DNA from: Clostridia bacterium
GTDB taxonomy: Bacteria; Bacillota; Clostridia; TANB77; CAG-508
NCBI GenBank assembly: GCA_017626365.1
Contig: JAGAIV010000039.1
Span: forward strand, 49,630 to 113,629
Reading direction: 5' to 3'
Length of the DNA stretch: 64,000 nt
Program-made: the position numbers and the translations under genes
In this document: positions 40,244 to 51,575 of the stretch, in pieces
Layout of the letters: every line of letters begins with the position of its first letter
How positions within the stretch are numbered: position 1 is the first letter of the stretch
Notes under the pieces: generated by a model
Told to the model about the DNA's origin: nothing
Databases searched by the model: none
The model's input: only the letters and a program-made list of their open reading frames with translations

Positions 40244-40975
40244 TTAACTTAACTGCTTCGAAAGTTCTTTTTCTTCTTCTGATATTTCTAGATTTCCTCC
40301 TCTATTTTTAATTAATAGGTGCAAGTTTTCTAGTTCTCTTGCTTTTTTTAGAGTGGTTTCTAATGGAATTAGTTCTTTTAGTTGTTCTTTTACTTTTTGA
40401 TATTCTAATTCCATTTTTTCAAAATTTTCTTGTTTTAGGTATGTATTCCAATTTGTAATTGCTGTGTCTATTTTTTCGATTCCTTTTATTTGCTGTGTCA
40501 TTGTGTTTTGTAAATTTGATTCTATATTATCTAATAGTGTATTTTTGCTATTTTTGATAACGCTTGCTACGCTTCTTGGTATCATATTCTTTTTTACGGT
40601 ATAGTTTAAAACCGAATCTAGTGAATCTGAAATGGTATCTAGTATTCCTCCTTTTTGTACTACTGTTTGTATTTGAGAAATATTATCAAATTTTCCTGTA
40701 ACAATTCCAAATGCACTTTTTCCAAAGTCTAATGCTACTTCAATTGATTTATCAATTCCGTCTTTTAAGCCGTTTTTTAATAAGGTGTCTTTTATTTCAA
40801 TTACTTGATTTTCTATTAAATCTGGTAATATCCATCTAAGTCCTATATCTAGTGCTCCATTAATTGTTTTTCCAAGTGTTGTTTCTAAAAATTCATTTTG
40901 TTTTTCTTTCGTCACGTTTAATTCATTTGCGTTATTTATTTTATTGTTTAATTTATTATTTAATTCTAATTCCAT
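40244..40975 (-). CDS. Hypothetical protein, last gene of the VirB4 operon
   Basis: The 243-residue protein begins with an asparagine/leucine-rich repeat-like stretch (LELNNKLNNKINN). It has no membrane helix or signal and consists of amphipathic helices, with a coiled-coil-like second half (EKMELEYQKVKEQLKELI). I recognise no family. It follows the CpaE/ParA-like gene by 49 bp and shares its direction, so it probably works with the T4SS or its positioning ATPase. Confidence 0.7.
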   Translation of the reverse strand: MELELNNKLNNKINNANELNVTKEKQNEFLETTLGKTINGALDIGLRWILPDLIENQVIEIKDTLLKNGLKDGIDKSIEVALDFGKSAFGIVTGKFDNISQIQTVVQKGGILDTISDSLDSVLNYTVKKNMIPRSVASVIKNSKNTLLDNIESNLQNTMTQQIKGIEKIDTAITNWNTYLKQENFEKMELEYQKVKEQLKELIPLETTLKKARELENLHLLIKNRGGNLEISEEEKELSKQLS

Positions 40976-41024
40976 ATTAATTACCTCTTTCTTCTTTTTA
41001 ATTTTTATTTAAATTTATTTTTAT

Positions 41025-42345
41025 TTAATTATTATTTATTTTATTTAAATAATAATTTTTTATATTTTTATTTTTTAATATTTCATTTCCTATTTTTTGA
41101 TATTGTTTTTTTATTTTTTTATTTAAAAATATAGTTTTCATGTTATTATTAATTAATAAATCACAATTTTTGATATCATTTATTTTTCCTAAAATATTAT
41201 AATTTTTAAATGCGCTTTTTAATACGTTTATTGTAAGTGTTTCTTTTTTGATTTTATTAAAAATAATATTTATTTTTTCATTTTCTATTTTATATTTTTT
41301 TATATTTTCCTCTATTAATTTTTTAGTCTTTTTTATTTGAAGAATATTAGCTTCTGTTAAAAAAATAATTTTATCGATTTCTTCTAATAATATAGAAAAA
41401 TAATCTTTTATTTCATTTTCTATATCGATTAAAATGACATCATATTTTTCTTTCCAATTTTTTATTTGTTTTAATATTTCCATTTCATTTATTATTTCAT
41501 TATTTTGAGAAAATAAATTTATTTTTTTATTAATAGAATTAATCGTTATTTCATTTTCATTATGATTCATTAATTTATTATTTTTTATTGTATTATTATT
41601 TATTTGTTTTTTATTTTTATTATTTATTAAAAATTCAATATCTCGATTTTCTGAATTTATTTCTAAAATTAATATTTTTTTATTTTTAAATTGTTTCGCT
41701 AAATTGATAGTAAATATTGTTTTTCCGACACCCTTTTGACCCCATTATTAATATCATTTGAGCTTTTATATTTTTTTCTTTTTTATTTATTAATTTTTTT
41801 AATTTATAAAATATTTTTTGAGATTTAAATTCTTCTTCTATTTCATTTTCTAAATTTTCTTTTTCTTCTTCAGAAATAATATAATTATTTTCTTCTATTT
41901 TTTCTTCTTCATTTTTATTTAAATTTATTTTTTCTTTATTGATTATTTTTTTTATTTCATTTATTTCTTTTTCTAATTTTTCTTGATTATATTTTTCATT
42001 TATTATTTTTAATAATTGTTCTATTGTAATTTCATTATTATAAAAAATAAATATTTTTCCTTTTGATAATAAATAATTTTCTAATTCTTCTTTTTTATTT
42101 TCTAATATAATAATTATTTTTATATTATTATTCATTTGTTTTATTTTTTCTATTAATTTTTCTATTTTTATTTCTCCTGGTAATAATTCACTCATTATAA
42201 TAAAATCAATATCTGGTTCAATTTCTAATGCTTCTAATATTCCTTCTTTATATTGTATATCGTTCATCATTATTTTTATTTCTTCTTCATTTGATAATTT
42301 TTCATTTATTTTTTTATTTTGTAATGCTGTTAATATTTTTTTCAT
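41025..42345 (-). CDS. CpaE/TadZ-like ATPase: receiver-like domain plus ParA-type ATPase, needs +1 shift at CGG
   Basis: The ATG at 42345 overlaps the VirB4 stop by four bases. The zero frame encodes a receiver-like domain (about 1-110; IDFIIMSELLPGEI at the phospho-acceptor position), a charged lysine/glutamate coiled linker and the start of an ATPase (QMILIMGSKGC), then CGG at 41727-41725 (codon 207) and a stop 13 codons later. The one-base skip gives GSKGCGKTIFTINLAKQF, a deviant Walker A of the ParA/MinD class, then an ILILEIN strand and a second domain half with the VILIDIENEI strand. The product is about 439 residues. CpaE/TadZ proteins place secretion or pilus machines in the cell; here it probably positions the T4SS. 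Extreme AT content and lysine bias. Confidence 0.78.
41725..41727 (-). other. +1 frameshift site at CGG codon in Walker A of the CpaE/ParA-like gene
   Basis: Zero-frame GGG TGT CGG AAA AAC; the functional frame reads TGT then GGA AAA ACA. This restores G-C-G-K-T. An AAAGGGTG sequence just upstream resembles a ribosome site, as at the 19522 site but not elsewhere. Confidence 0.85.
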
Positions 42346-44166
42346 GTTTCATCACCTATTTTTTCTTGTATCATCTTTTTTTCCATTTCGCTTGCTTCTA
42401 TTTTCGTTAAAATATGATTTTCTCCAACAAACATTAAACACTCCCCTCTTTTTAATGATTTTATTTCTACTTTTTCTTTTTCTGATAAATTAGAATATTC
42501 CGATAATATTTTTATATTTTCTTCTTCTAATGAAAAAAAGGTTTTTATACTAGAATTATTTAAAATACTTTTTCCATAGATTCCATTCTCTAAGCTAAAT
42601 AAATCGGATATATCTTGCGTAATAGCTACTGCACTTCCTCCATATTTTCTGATCGTTTTAAATATTTTATAAATAAAGCTTGCTACATTCATATTTGAGG
42701 TAACTCCAATGAGTCTCCAAATTTCGTCCAAATATATCGCTTTCTTTTGATTTCTATCAATTTTAATGACATCCCAAAAATATTCCATGAAAACGTACAT
42801 TGCAAATTTCAAGTTATCTTCTCCGTACTTCATATATGTCCGCTACAATTAATTTTTGGTCGATTTCGATGTTGGTATATTCATTAAAAAATCGTAAAGA
42901 TCCTTTTACAAATGGAATTAATTTTGTTTTTAGAGTTTTGGTTTTGGGGTCTTGTTCTAAAATATGATATAAATCTTCTAGTATTGGCATGTCTTTACTT
43001 GTTTTAAATATTTTTGTAATTGTTATTTTATTTTCGTCTTCTTTATATAAAGTTTTATCATCAAAAGTAATTCCTTTTTTAGCATAGCATTCTATTATTT
43101 TTTCTTCTAATATTGCTTTTTCTTCTTCATCCATTTGTCCAAAAACTAAATTAAAAAATCCGATTAATTTTCCTATTTTTGCGGCTAAATATCCTTTTTC
43201 TTCTTCTTCAATACTTTCTTTTCGAATATCGAAAATATTGATGTAAGTGCTAGATGTTGGCCCAATTTTTATTAAGGTTCCTCCTAGATTTTTACATACA
43301 TTTTCATATTCACGTTCTGGGTCTATAATGTATTGATTTATTCCCAATAGGGCATTTCTTAATATTAATAATTTTGTATAAAATGATTTTCCTGCTCCGC
43401 TTGTTCCAAAAATACTGATATTAGCATTTTTATATTTTTCTGTATTATATCGATCTACAAAAACAAGGGAATGATTGTAAATATTATTTCCTATATATAT
43501 TCCATTTTCGTCAAATATGGATGAGGATATGAATGGATATGTTGATATAAGTCCATTTGTTAAAATATTTCTCTTCGTTACTTGTTTTACATCTTCATGA
43601 TTTTGCATAAGTGGTAATGATGAGATAAATGCTTGTTCTTGCCTAAAGTAGGCTCTTCTGGATTGCATTCCTTTACTTTGTATCATTCCTTCTACTTTAT
43701 TTAATAAATATTCTAATTCTCTGATATCTTTGGCAAATACGGTTATGTATAAATATAAAAAATATAATTCTTGGTTGTTTACTTGCATTTCTTTTCTAAT
43801 ATATTTTGCATCATTATGGGTATAAGCAACTAATTCAATATCTTGGCTATTTTGATTTTTATTTTCTAAGTCCACTCCTGTATTTCCAATATGATAGGTT
43901 AATTCTCGAATCATTTTGTAAGAATCTTTTTTTTCGTAAAACATGGATATATTCATATTAATATTAGTATCGATTAAATTTTTTAATAATAAATCGTTTT
44001 GTTCTCTATAATAATTAACAACTAATATAGTAGAAAAATATTTATCTTCCATTTCTATATATTTTGGATTATTTAAATTGATATAAGTAGGATATATTTC
44101 ATTTTCTTTTTTAAATTCGCCTTGCAAAATTTCTAATATTTTACTTTTTTGTATTTTTTCTTTCAT
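42342..44166 (-). CDS. virB4: VirB4-type T4SS ATPase, needs +1 shift at CGG
   Basis: The ATG at 44166 follows GGAGG. The zero frame holds an N-terminal region and a RecA-like ATPase domain with Walker A FGTSGAGKSF and a YIIDPERE strand; it ends VADIYEV, CGG (42825-42823, codon 448), AGA AGA stop. The skip gives VADIYEVGEDNLKFAMYVFMEYFWDVI and the second half of the ATPase: Walker B AIYLDEIWRLIG and the arginine/glutamine motif (SAVAITQDISD). Total about 607 residues. Without the shift the Walker B half is missing and the enzyme could not work. VirB4 powers pilus assembly and substrate transfer. Gene order: VirB4-N-like, virB4, CpaE-like, hypothetical. Confidence 0.88.
42823..42825 (-). other. 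+1 frameshift site at CGG codon in virB4
   Basis: Zero-frame GAA GTA CGG AGA AGA TAA; the functional frame reads GTA then GGA GAA GAT AAC. The zero-frame stop follows only three codons after CGG, so unshifted product is short-tailed. Confidence 0.85.
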
Positions 44167-44167
44167 T

Positions 44168-44761
44168 TTATTTTTCCTCCTGAAGTAGAAAATTATTTTT
44201 ACTATTTCCTAAAAAGGATTTTAATATTTCTATTATTTCTTGTGTTTCTTCTATTTGTATACTTAAATTACCACATCTTGAAAGACATTCTTTTATTTTT
44301 AAATAATTTTCATTTAATTCTTGAAAAATAATTTCTTGAAAATTATTTTTTATATATTTATTTTGAAAATTGGATTTTTTGATAACGATATAAAAATTTT
44401 TTGAAGAAGAATGTTGTTCTTGATTTTTTCTTTGAATAAATTCAATATAATTTTCGGATAATAATAGTATGTTTTTATTTTTTTCTTTTTGATTTTGTTT
44501 TTTTATTTTTTGAATATGGTTAGATAAATCTTCTTTATTACTTTGGATAATGAGTTGCATATCAAAATTGCAAGTTTTTAAAAATGTTTGATAAGAATTT
44601 AAAATTGCCTCTTTTTCTAAATCTGACTTTAAATTATAATTGACCGGAATAATTTTTATGATTTTTATATAATGATTTTCTTTTAATTGAATAATTCCGT
44701 TTTCTAAAATCTTTAAGATAGGCAACCATTCTTGTACAGATTGTATTTGCTTTTGTTTCAT
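44168..44761 (-). CDS. VirB4 N-terminal-like / TraC-like T4SS protein
   Basis: I start at the ATG at 44761, where GGAG sits nearby; the open frame continues upstream without a ribosome site. The 197-residue protein begins SVQEWLPILKILENGIIQL, followed by HYIKIIKIIPVNYNLKS. This resembles the N-terminal domain that some conjugation systems carry before VirB4. It ends one base before the virB4 start, so the two probably form one complex, possibly a split VirB4. No ATPase motif. Low sequence complexity (lysine, asparagine, isoleucine). Confidence 0.65.
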   Translation of the reverse strand: MKQKQIQSVQEWLPILKILENGIIQLKENHYIKIIKIIPVNYNLKSDLEKEAILNSYQTFLKTCNFDMQLIIQSNKEDLSNHIQKIKKQNQKEKNKNILLLSENYIEFIQRKNQEQHSSSKNFYIVIKKSNFQNKYIKNNFQEIIFQELNENYLKIKECLSRCGNLSIQIEETQEIIEILKSFLGNSKNNFLLQEEK

Positions 44762-44875
44762 GGTTTCTCCTTTTCGATAAAAATAAATTTGATTTAATTT
44801 ATTTGAATAAACTATTTTTATCATAAGCACTTTTTCTTGATTTGTCAACAAAAATCGTAAGACAAATTTCGACAA

Positions 44876-45344
44876 AAATATTTTTTATTTTTTTGTATAT
44901 ATTTTTTTAATTTGGTGATAATACTTTTTATAAGGTTAATATTAGCTTAACTAAGAGTTGTATGAGGTTATATGATAGCTTTATATGATTCGAGCAAAGA
45001 TGTAATATAGCTCTATTAGGGTTATATTATGTCGGCGATAAGAAGTAATTATTTGTAGGCAAGCTATATTAATATTTATTTTAATTTTATTTTTTAATAT
45101 AATTTTTATATTTATTTTTCTATATGGTTGTAATATAGGTAATTATTTCGAGTTAAGATTATATTTATATTTTTACGTGTTTATTATTAGTCCCTTGTAG
45201 GATGAATATAGATATGTAGGGTGTATTTATGGTCGAGCAACTAATTTTTATGTGTGGTGAACTGTTTATTTGTATAGCAATATACATTAGATGGGTAATT
45301 ATGCATATGAGTTTTAGCTGATGTTAATATTAGCTTTATACGAT
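44876..45344. other. 470-bp intergenic segment with no gene found
   Basis: No open frame with a ribosome site is present. The plus strand is G-over-C biased, opposite to the surrounding leftward leading-strand genes. A 14-bp direct repeat (GTTAATATTAGCTT) lies at 44935-44948 and 45323-45336, and AGCTTTATA(T/C)GATT at 44977-44990 and 45332-45345. A non-coding RNA or a decayed element are possible; I cannot tell which. Confidence 0.4.
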
Positions 45345-45385
45345 TAATAGGGGGATGCCTTATCTTATAAGGTATCCCCCTATTA
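45345..45385. terminator. 19-bp stable hairpin after gyrB
   Basis: TAATAGGGGGATGCCTTAT (45345-45363) pairs with 45367-45385 apart from one G-T wobble, with a three-base loop. It is unusually GC-rich for this sequence and lies seven bases past the gyrB stop. No T run follows on the minus strand, so it may be a 3'-end stabiliser rather than a simple terminator. Confidence 0.6.
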
Positions 45386-45392
45386 AAATATT

Positions 45393-47318
<1,926 letters not shown>

Positions 47319-47375
47319 TTATGAATTTTCCTTTTGCCATTTTTATTATATCGTTAATTTTAAAAAAATCAAGTT

Positions 47376-47627
47376 TTATTTTTCAAACATTTTTCTACTA
47401 GCAAGTGTATTCGAAGAAATATTTGAGATATATGCTTTTACTTTTTCATTTTCTTTTGTAATGATAATTGTTTTTGGTTTATTTAAACTAATATCTATTT
47501 TATTTTCTTTTGGAATGCTATTCCAAAAATCTAAAAATACTTTATTTTCTTTTAATCCTTTATAATCTAATAAAAATAAAATATTTTCTTTTTTTATCAT
47601 TTCATCTTTTCCAATATGTAAATACAT
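47376..47627 (-). CDS. remB: DUF370/RemB-like small regulatory protein (YaaB type)
   Basis: The 83-residue protein starts MYLHIGKDEMIKKENILFLL, the opening of the RemA/RemB (DUF370) family, and lies between recF and gyrB exactly as yaaB/remB does in Bacillus subtilis. RemA is a DNA-binding regulator of matrix genes; RemB is less well understood. The ATG at 47627 has an AAGGAG-like site upstream. The protein is divergent after residue 40. Confidence 0.8.
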   Translation of the reverse strand: MYLHIGKDEMIKKENILFLLDYKGLKENKVFLDFWNSIPKENKIDISLNKPKTIIITKENEKVKAYISNISSNTLASRKMFEK

Positions 47628-47636
47628 TTTTTCTCC

Positions 47637-48713
47637 TTATTTATTTGTTTTTTCCACATTTCCATTTTTAACGAGAAAGGTTTTACACATTTTGTTAGGA
47701 ATTGTGAATTCATCCGTACAAGTTATTAAAATTTGTGTGTTACTGATACTTTTTAAGAAATTTTCTCTTCTTTTTTTATCTAGTTCAGACATAAAATCAT
47801 CTAATAATAAAATAGGATATTCCCCTATTTCATCTCTTATTATCTCAAGTTCTGATAATTTTAAAGATAGTATTACTGTTCTGTTTTGTCCTTGTGAACC
47901 ATATATATTTACTTGTTTTTTATTAATAAAAAAGTATATATCATCTCTATGAATTCCTTTTAATGTATGTCCTCTTTCAATGTCTGCTTGTCTTGATTTT
48001 TTTAATTCTTCTAGATATTTTTCTTTGTTTTCACAATCTGAAATATATTTTATTTTTAGTTCTTCTTTTTCTTCTGTAATATTGTTATGAATATTTTTTA
48101 TTTTTTCTTTTATTTTTCCTATAAATTCATTTCTGTACTCAAAAACTTGTATTCCATATTCTACTAATTTTTCATCCCAAATATCTAATATTTCTTGTGG
48201 TTTATTTTCATTTGCTATTTGTCTTAAATAATTGTTTCTTTGTTCTAATGTTTTTAAGTACATATTTAAACAATATACATATCTTGGTCTTAATTGACTA
48301 ATCATAATATTTAGAAATCTTCTTCTTTTGGCTGGTCCACTTTTTAGAATTTCGATATCATCAGGACTAAACATAACAATATTAATATTGCCTAGAATAT
48401 CACTTAATTTTGACTGTTTTATTCCATTTAAATAAATATTTTTTTTATCATTTAATTCAATTTTAATATTGCCACTTCTATCCTCTTTTTCATATTCGAT
48501 TTCTATTTGGGCATTTTTTTCTTCTAATAAAATAAGCTCTTTTTCTTTTTTCGCTCTAAAAGATTTTCCAATTGCACAAAGAAAAACGGCTTCTAATATA
48601 TTCGTTTTTCCTTGCGCATTTTCTCCAAAAAATAGATTTATATCTTTTTCTAATTCTATTTGTTGTTCTTTATAATTTCTAAAATTATTTAATTTGATCT
48701 TTTTTATATACAT
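47637..48713 (-). CDS. recF: DNA replication/repair protein RecF
   Basis: The 358-residue protein has Walker A FGENAQGKTN near 30-40, the ABC-type signature (GSQGQNRTVILSLKL) and Walker B PILLLDDFMSELD. RecF loads RecA at single-strand gaps. It lies 12 bp after dnaN. The S4-domain protein often found between dnaN and recF is absent here. Confidence 0.95.
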   Translation of the reverse strand: MYIKKIKLNNFRNYKEQQIELEKDINLFFGENAQGKTNILEAVFLCAIGKSFRAKKEKELILLEEKNAQIEIEYEKEDRSGNIKIELNDKKNIYLNGIKQSKLSDILGNINIVMFSPDDIEILKSGPAKRRRFLNIMISQLRPRYVYCLNMYLKTLEQRNNYLRQIANENKPQEILDIWDEKLVEYGIQVFEYRNEFIGKIKEKIKNIHNNITEEKEELKIKYISDCENKEKYLEELKKSRQADIERGHTLKGIHRDDIYFFINKKQVNIYGSQGQNRTVILSLKLSELEIIRDEIGEYPILLLDDFMSELDKKRRENFLKSISNTQILITCTDEFTIPNKMCKTFLVKNGNVEKTNK

Positions 48714-48725
48714 TTGTTTCTCCGA

Positions 48726-49841
48726 TTATTCTTTTAAACGAATTGGTAAAATCATATAAGTATAATCCCCTTCATCAACTGGTCTTATAACACATGGTGA
48801 TATACTAGAACCAAAATCAACATATATTTCTTCATCATCAATTACTTTTAATGCATCTAAGAAATATTTTGGATTAAATCCTGCTTCTAAATTTTTTCCC
48901 TCTGTTGAAACATATAATTCTTCTTTGGCATCTCCTGTTTGGTTTGTACAAGATATTGTTACCTTTCCAATATCAATTAATACTTTTACAGGATATTTTT
49001 TTTCTTTTTCTGTTGAAGATGCTGAAATTAAACTAATTCTCTCAAAACAATCTTGTAAATTATTTTTATTTGTTCTAATTCTTGTTTCCCATTGTTCTGG
49101 TATTACATTATTATAATTTAAAAATTCTCCATCTAATAATCTTGTTACTATTTTACAATTATCCATTTCAAATAAAGCTTGATTTTTTGAAACTCCTATT
49201 TTAATAGAATCAAAAGAATCTAATATAATTTTATTTACTTCATTTAATGTTTTTCCTGGTATAACAGCACTAAAATCGTTTGTTTTATTATTTAATGTAG
49301 TGCTATTCCAAGCAAGTCTAAACCCATCTACTGCAACTACATTTAATTTATTTTCTATTGTTTGAAATAAACATCCTGTAAATATTGGTCTATTTTCTTC
49401 TATACTAACAGCAAATATGGTTTTACGAATCATATTTTTTAATATGTTTTGTTCTATTGTAATTGAATTTTCTACTGTTATTTTTGGTAATTCAGGAAAT
49501 TCGTCTGGATTCATGGTTGCAAGCTTATATAATGAACCTTCACATTCAATAACAAGTAAATTACTTTCATTAACTGTAATATTAATTTCTGCATCTGGTA
49601 ATTTTCTCATAATTTCGCTAAACATAATAGCATTTACTACTGTACTACCTTGTTCTTCTACTTTTGCTTCCATGATGTATTCAATTCCGATTTCTAAATC
49701 ATAAGTGGTAAATTTTATTTCATTATCATTCGTTTGAATTAATATTCCTTCTAATATAGGCATTGTTGTTTTAGATGCAACCGCTTTTATTACGGAATTA
49801 AGCGCTTTTAGGATTTTATCCTTTTCGCAAACAAATTTCAT
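48726..49841 (-). CDS. dnaN: DNA polymerase III beta subunit (sliding clamp)
   Basis: The 371-residue protein shows the three-domain clamp fold and the family start MKFVCEKDKILKALNSVIKA. It ends with the typical PVDEGDYTYMILPIRL. The clamp tethers polymerase and many other enzymes to DNA. It follows dnaA with a 322-bp gap that carries further DnaA-box-like sites. Confidence 0.96.
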   Translation of the reverse strand: MKFVCEKDKILKALNSVIKAVASKTTMPILEGILIQTNDNEIKFTTYDLEIGIEYIMEAKVEEQGSTVVNAIMFSEIMRKLPDAEINITVNESNLLVIECEGSLYKLATMNPDEFPELPKITVENSITIEQNILKNMIRKTIFAVSIEENRPIFTGCLFQTIENKLNVVAVDGFRLAWNSTTLNNKTNDFSAVIPGKTLNEVNKIILDSFDSIKIGVSKNQALFEMDNCKIVTRLLDGEFLNYNNVIPEQWETRIRTNKNNLQDCFERISLISASSTEKEKKYPVKVLIDIGKVTISCTNQTGDAKEELYVSTEGKNLEAGFNPKYFLDALKVIDDEEIYVDFGSSISPCVIRPVDEGDYTYMILPIRLKE

Positions 49842-50163
49842 ACTTCCTCGCTCCTTTATTTAATATAATATTATTAGTAGTAATAGTATTAGGTGTTGTG
49901 GATTTGGTGTAAAACCAATGTAAATCCTTGTCACCGTAAGAAAATTGATGTGAATAAAATTGTGTAAATATATCAATTATATCCACATTTTAAATTTTTC
50001 TTTTGTTAATAATTTATTATTAACATGTTATTTACATGTTTTTAACAATAAATTGTTGATAACTAATCTAGCTGTTCCGTAAGAAGAATTTGAAAGTTTT
50101 TATAAAAACAAAAATTTTACAAACAATTATTTTAAAAAACTTAAACTTTTACGGAAATATAGA
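49842..50163. other. dnaA-dnaN intergenic region, possible second part of oriC
   Basis: No gene in 322 bp. A DnaA-box-like TATATCCACA is at 49978-49987, and TTATCAACA on the minus strand at 50062-50054, within very AT-rich sequence. With the cluster at 51576-51744 this would give the bipartite origin (boxes on both sides of dnaA) known from Bacillus and Clostridium. It is weaker than the other half. Confidence 0.5.
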
Positions 50164-51507
50164 TTAATTTGAATTTAGCAATAAGTTTTTCACACTTTCC
50201 ACAATTAATTTTGTGTTTCCATTTTCTTTTATTTCAGCATCTATTTTTCTACAAGCATGCATAACTGTTGTATGATCTCTTTTTCCAAAATACTCCCCTA
50301 TTTTTGCAAGTTGCATTTGAGCAACTTCTCTACATAAGTACATCGCAATTTGTCTTGGGTAAGCTAAATCATTAGAACGTTTTGAACTTTTTAAATCTTT
50401 TGCATTAATATTAAAATATTTTGCTACTACTTCTTGTATTGAATCTGGTGATACCGTTTTTTCTTTTTGAGAAACAATATCATTAATTGCTTTTTCTGCC
50501 ATTTCTAATGTTAATGGACTATGTGTTAATGATGCTTTTGCTATCATTTTATTAAGAACTCCTTCTAATTCACGAATATTACTATCTATTTTGGTAGCAA
50601 TATTAGAAAGAATCATATCATCTATTACAATATTATCAGATTGTGCTTTTTTTCTTAATATAGCAAGACGTGTTTCATAATCTGGGTTTGAAATATCGGC
50701 AATTAAACCCCATTCAAAACGAGATTTTAAACGGTCTTCTAATAATTTCATTTCTTTTGGTGGTCTATCACTAGAAAGAATAATTTGTTTTCCACTTTCG
50801 TGTAATGTATTGAATGTATGGAAAAATTCTTCCTGAATGCGCTCTTTACCAGCAATAAATTGAATATCATCGATTAATAAAACATCAACATTTCTATAAC
50901 AATTTCTAAAAGCTTCTGTTGTATTATCTTTTATTGCATTAATTAATTGATTTGTAAATTTTTCAGATGTTACATATAAAATTTTTGCTGAATGGTCATG
51001 TTTTAATATTTCATTACCAATTGCATGCATTAAATGAGTTTTACCAAGTCCAACTCCTCCATATAAAAATAATGGATTATAAGAAGTTGCTGGTGCTTCC
51101 GCTACTGCAAGAGCTGCGGCATGTGCAAAACGATTGCTATTTCCTACAACGAAAGTATCAAAAGTATATTTTGGGTTTAAAAATGAATTTGCATATCCAG
51201 AGATTGAACTTACAGAATCATTTGAAGTGCCTTTTTGTTCTGAATTATTAGAAACATAGCCTACTTCACGAACTGCGATATCACATTCTGAATTGGTAAT
51301 ATATTTGAAAGTATTTAAAATTAAATCATAATTACGGTTCATAATAGAATCTCTTTGAAGATCAGAAGTAACACCTAGAATATAGGTATCTCCTTCCTTT
51401 CCTAATATTTCTAGATTTTTAATCCAAGTATCATATGAAATTCTAGTCATTTCATCCTTTAATAATTCTTTTGCTTCTTTTAAAAGTTCATTTAATTCGT
51501 TTTGCAT
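50164..51507 (-). CDS. dnaA: Chromosomal replication initiator DnaA
   Basis: I start at the ATG at 51507, with AAGGA 11 bases upstream; the longer open frame has an N-terminus unlike any DnaA. The 447-residue protein has domain I (about 1-80), AAA+ domain III with Walker A GGVGLGKTHLMHA and Walker B VLLIDDIQF, and the domain IV DNA-binding signature DHTTVMHACRKI. DnaA opens oriC. Regulation: the flanking DnaA boxes suggest autoregulation. Confidence 0.97.
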   Translation of the reverse strand: MQNELNELLKEAKELLKDEMTRISYDTWIKNLEILGKEGDTYILGVTSDLQRDSIMNRNYDLILNTFKYITNSECDIAVREVGYVSNNSEQKGTSNDSVSSISGYANSFLNPKYTFDTFVVGNSNRFAHAAALAVAEAPATSYNPLFLYGGVGLGKTHLMHAIGNEILKHDHSAKILYVTSEKFTNQLINAIKDNTTEAFRNCYRNVDVLLIDDIQFIAGKERIQEEFFHTFNTLHESGKQIILSSDRPPKEMKLLEDRLKSRFEWGLIADISNPDYETRLAILRKKAQSDNIVIDDMILSNIATKIDSNIRELEGVLNKMIAKASLTHSPLTLEMAEKAINDIVSQKEKTVSPDSIQEVVAKYFNINAKDLKSSKRSNDLAYPRQIAMYLCREVAQMQLAKIGEYFGKRDHTTVMHACRKIDAEIKENGNTKLIVESVKNLLLNSN

Positions 51508-51575
51508 TGTTGATTCATTCCTTCCACAGAGGTTTTTATTTATATATAAACATTTGCAAAAAATAAAAAGCAAAC

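Noticed and set aside
32003..44875. Integrative conjugative element
   Set aside because: No relaxase, integrase, attachment repeats or cargo were found, and gyrA, dnaD and dnaC lie inside the region; it looks fixed in the chromosome.
44935..45345. Degenerate CRISPR array in the block with repeated motifs
   Set aside because: Repeats are two-copy, short and irregularly spaced, and no cas genes are present.
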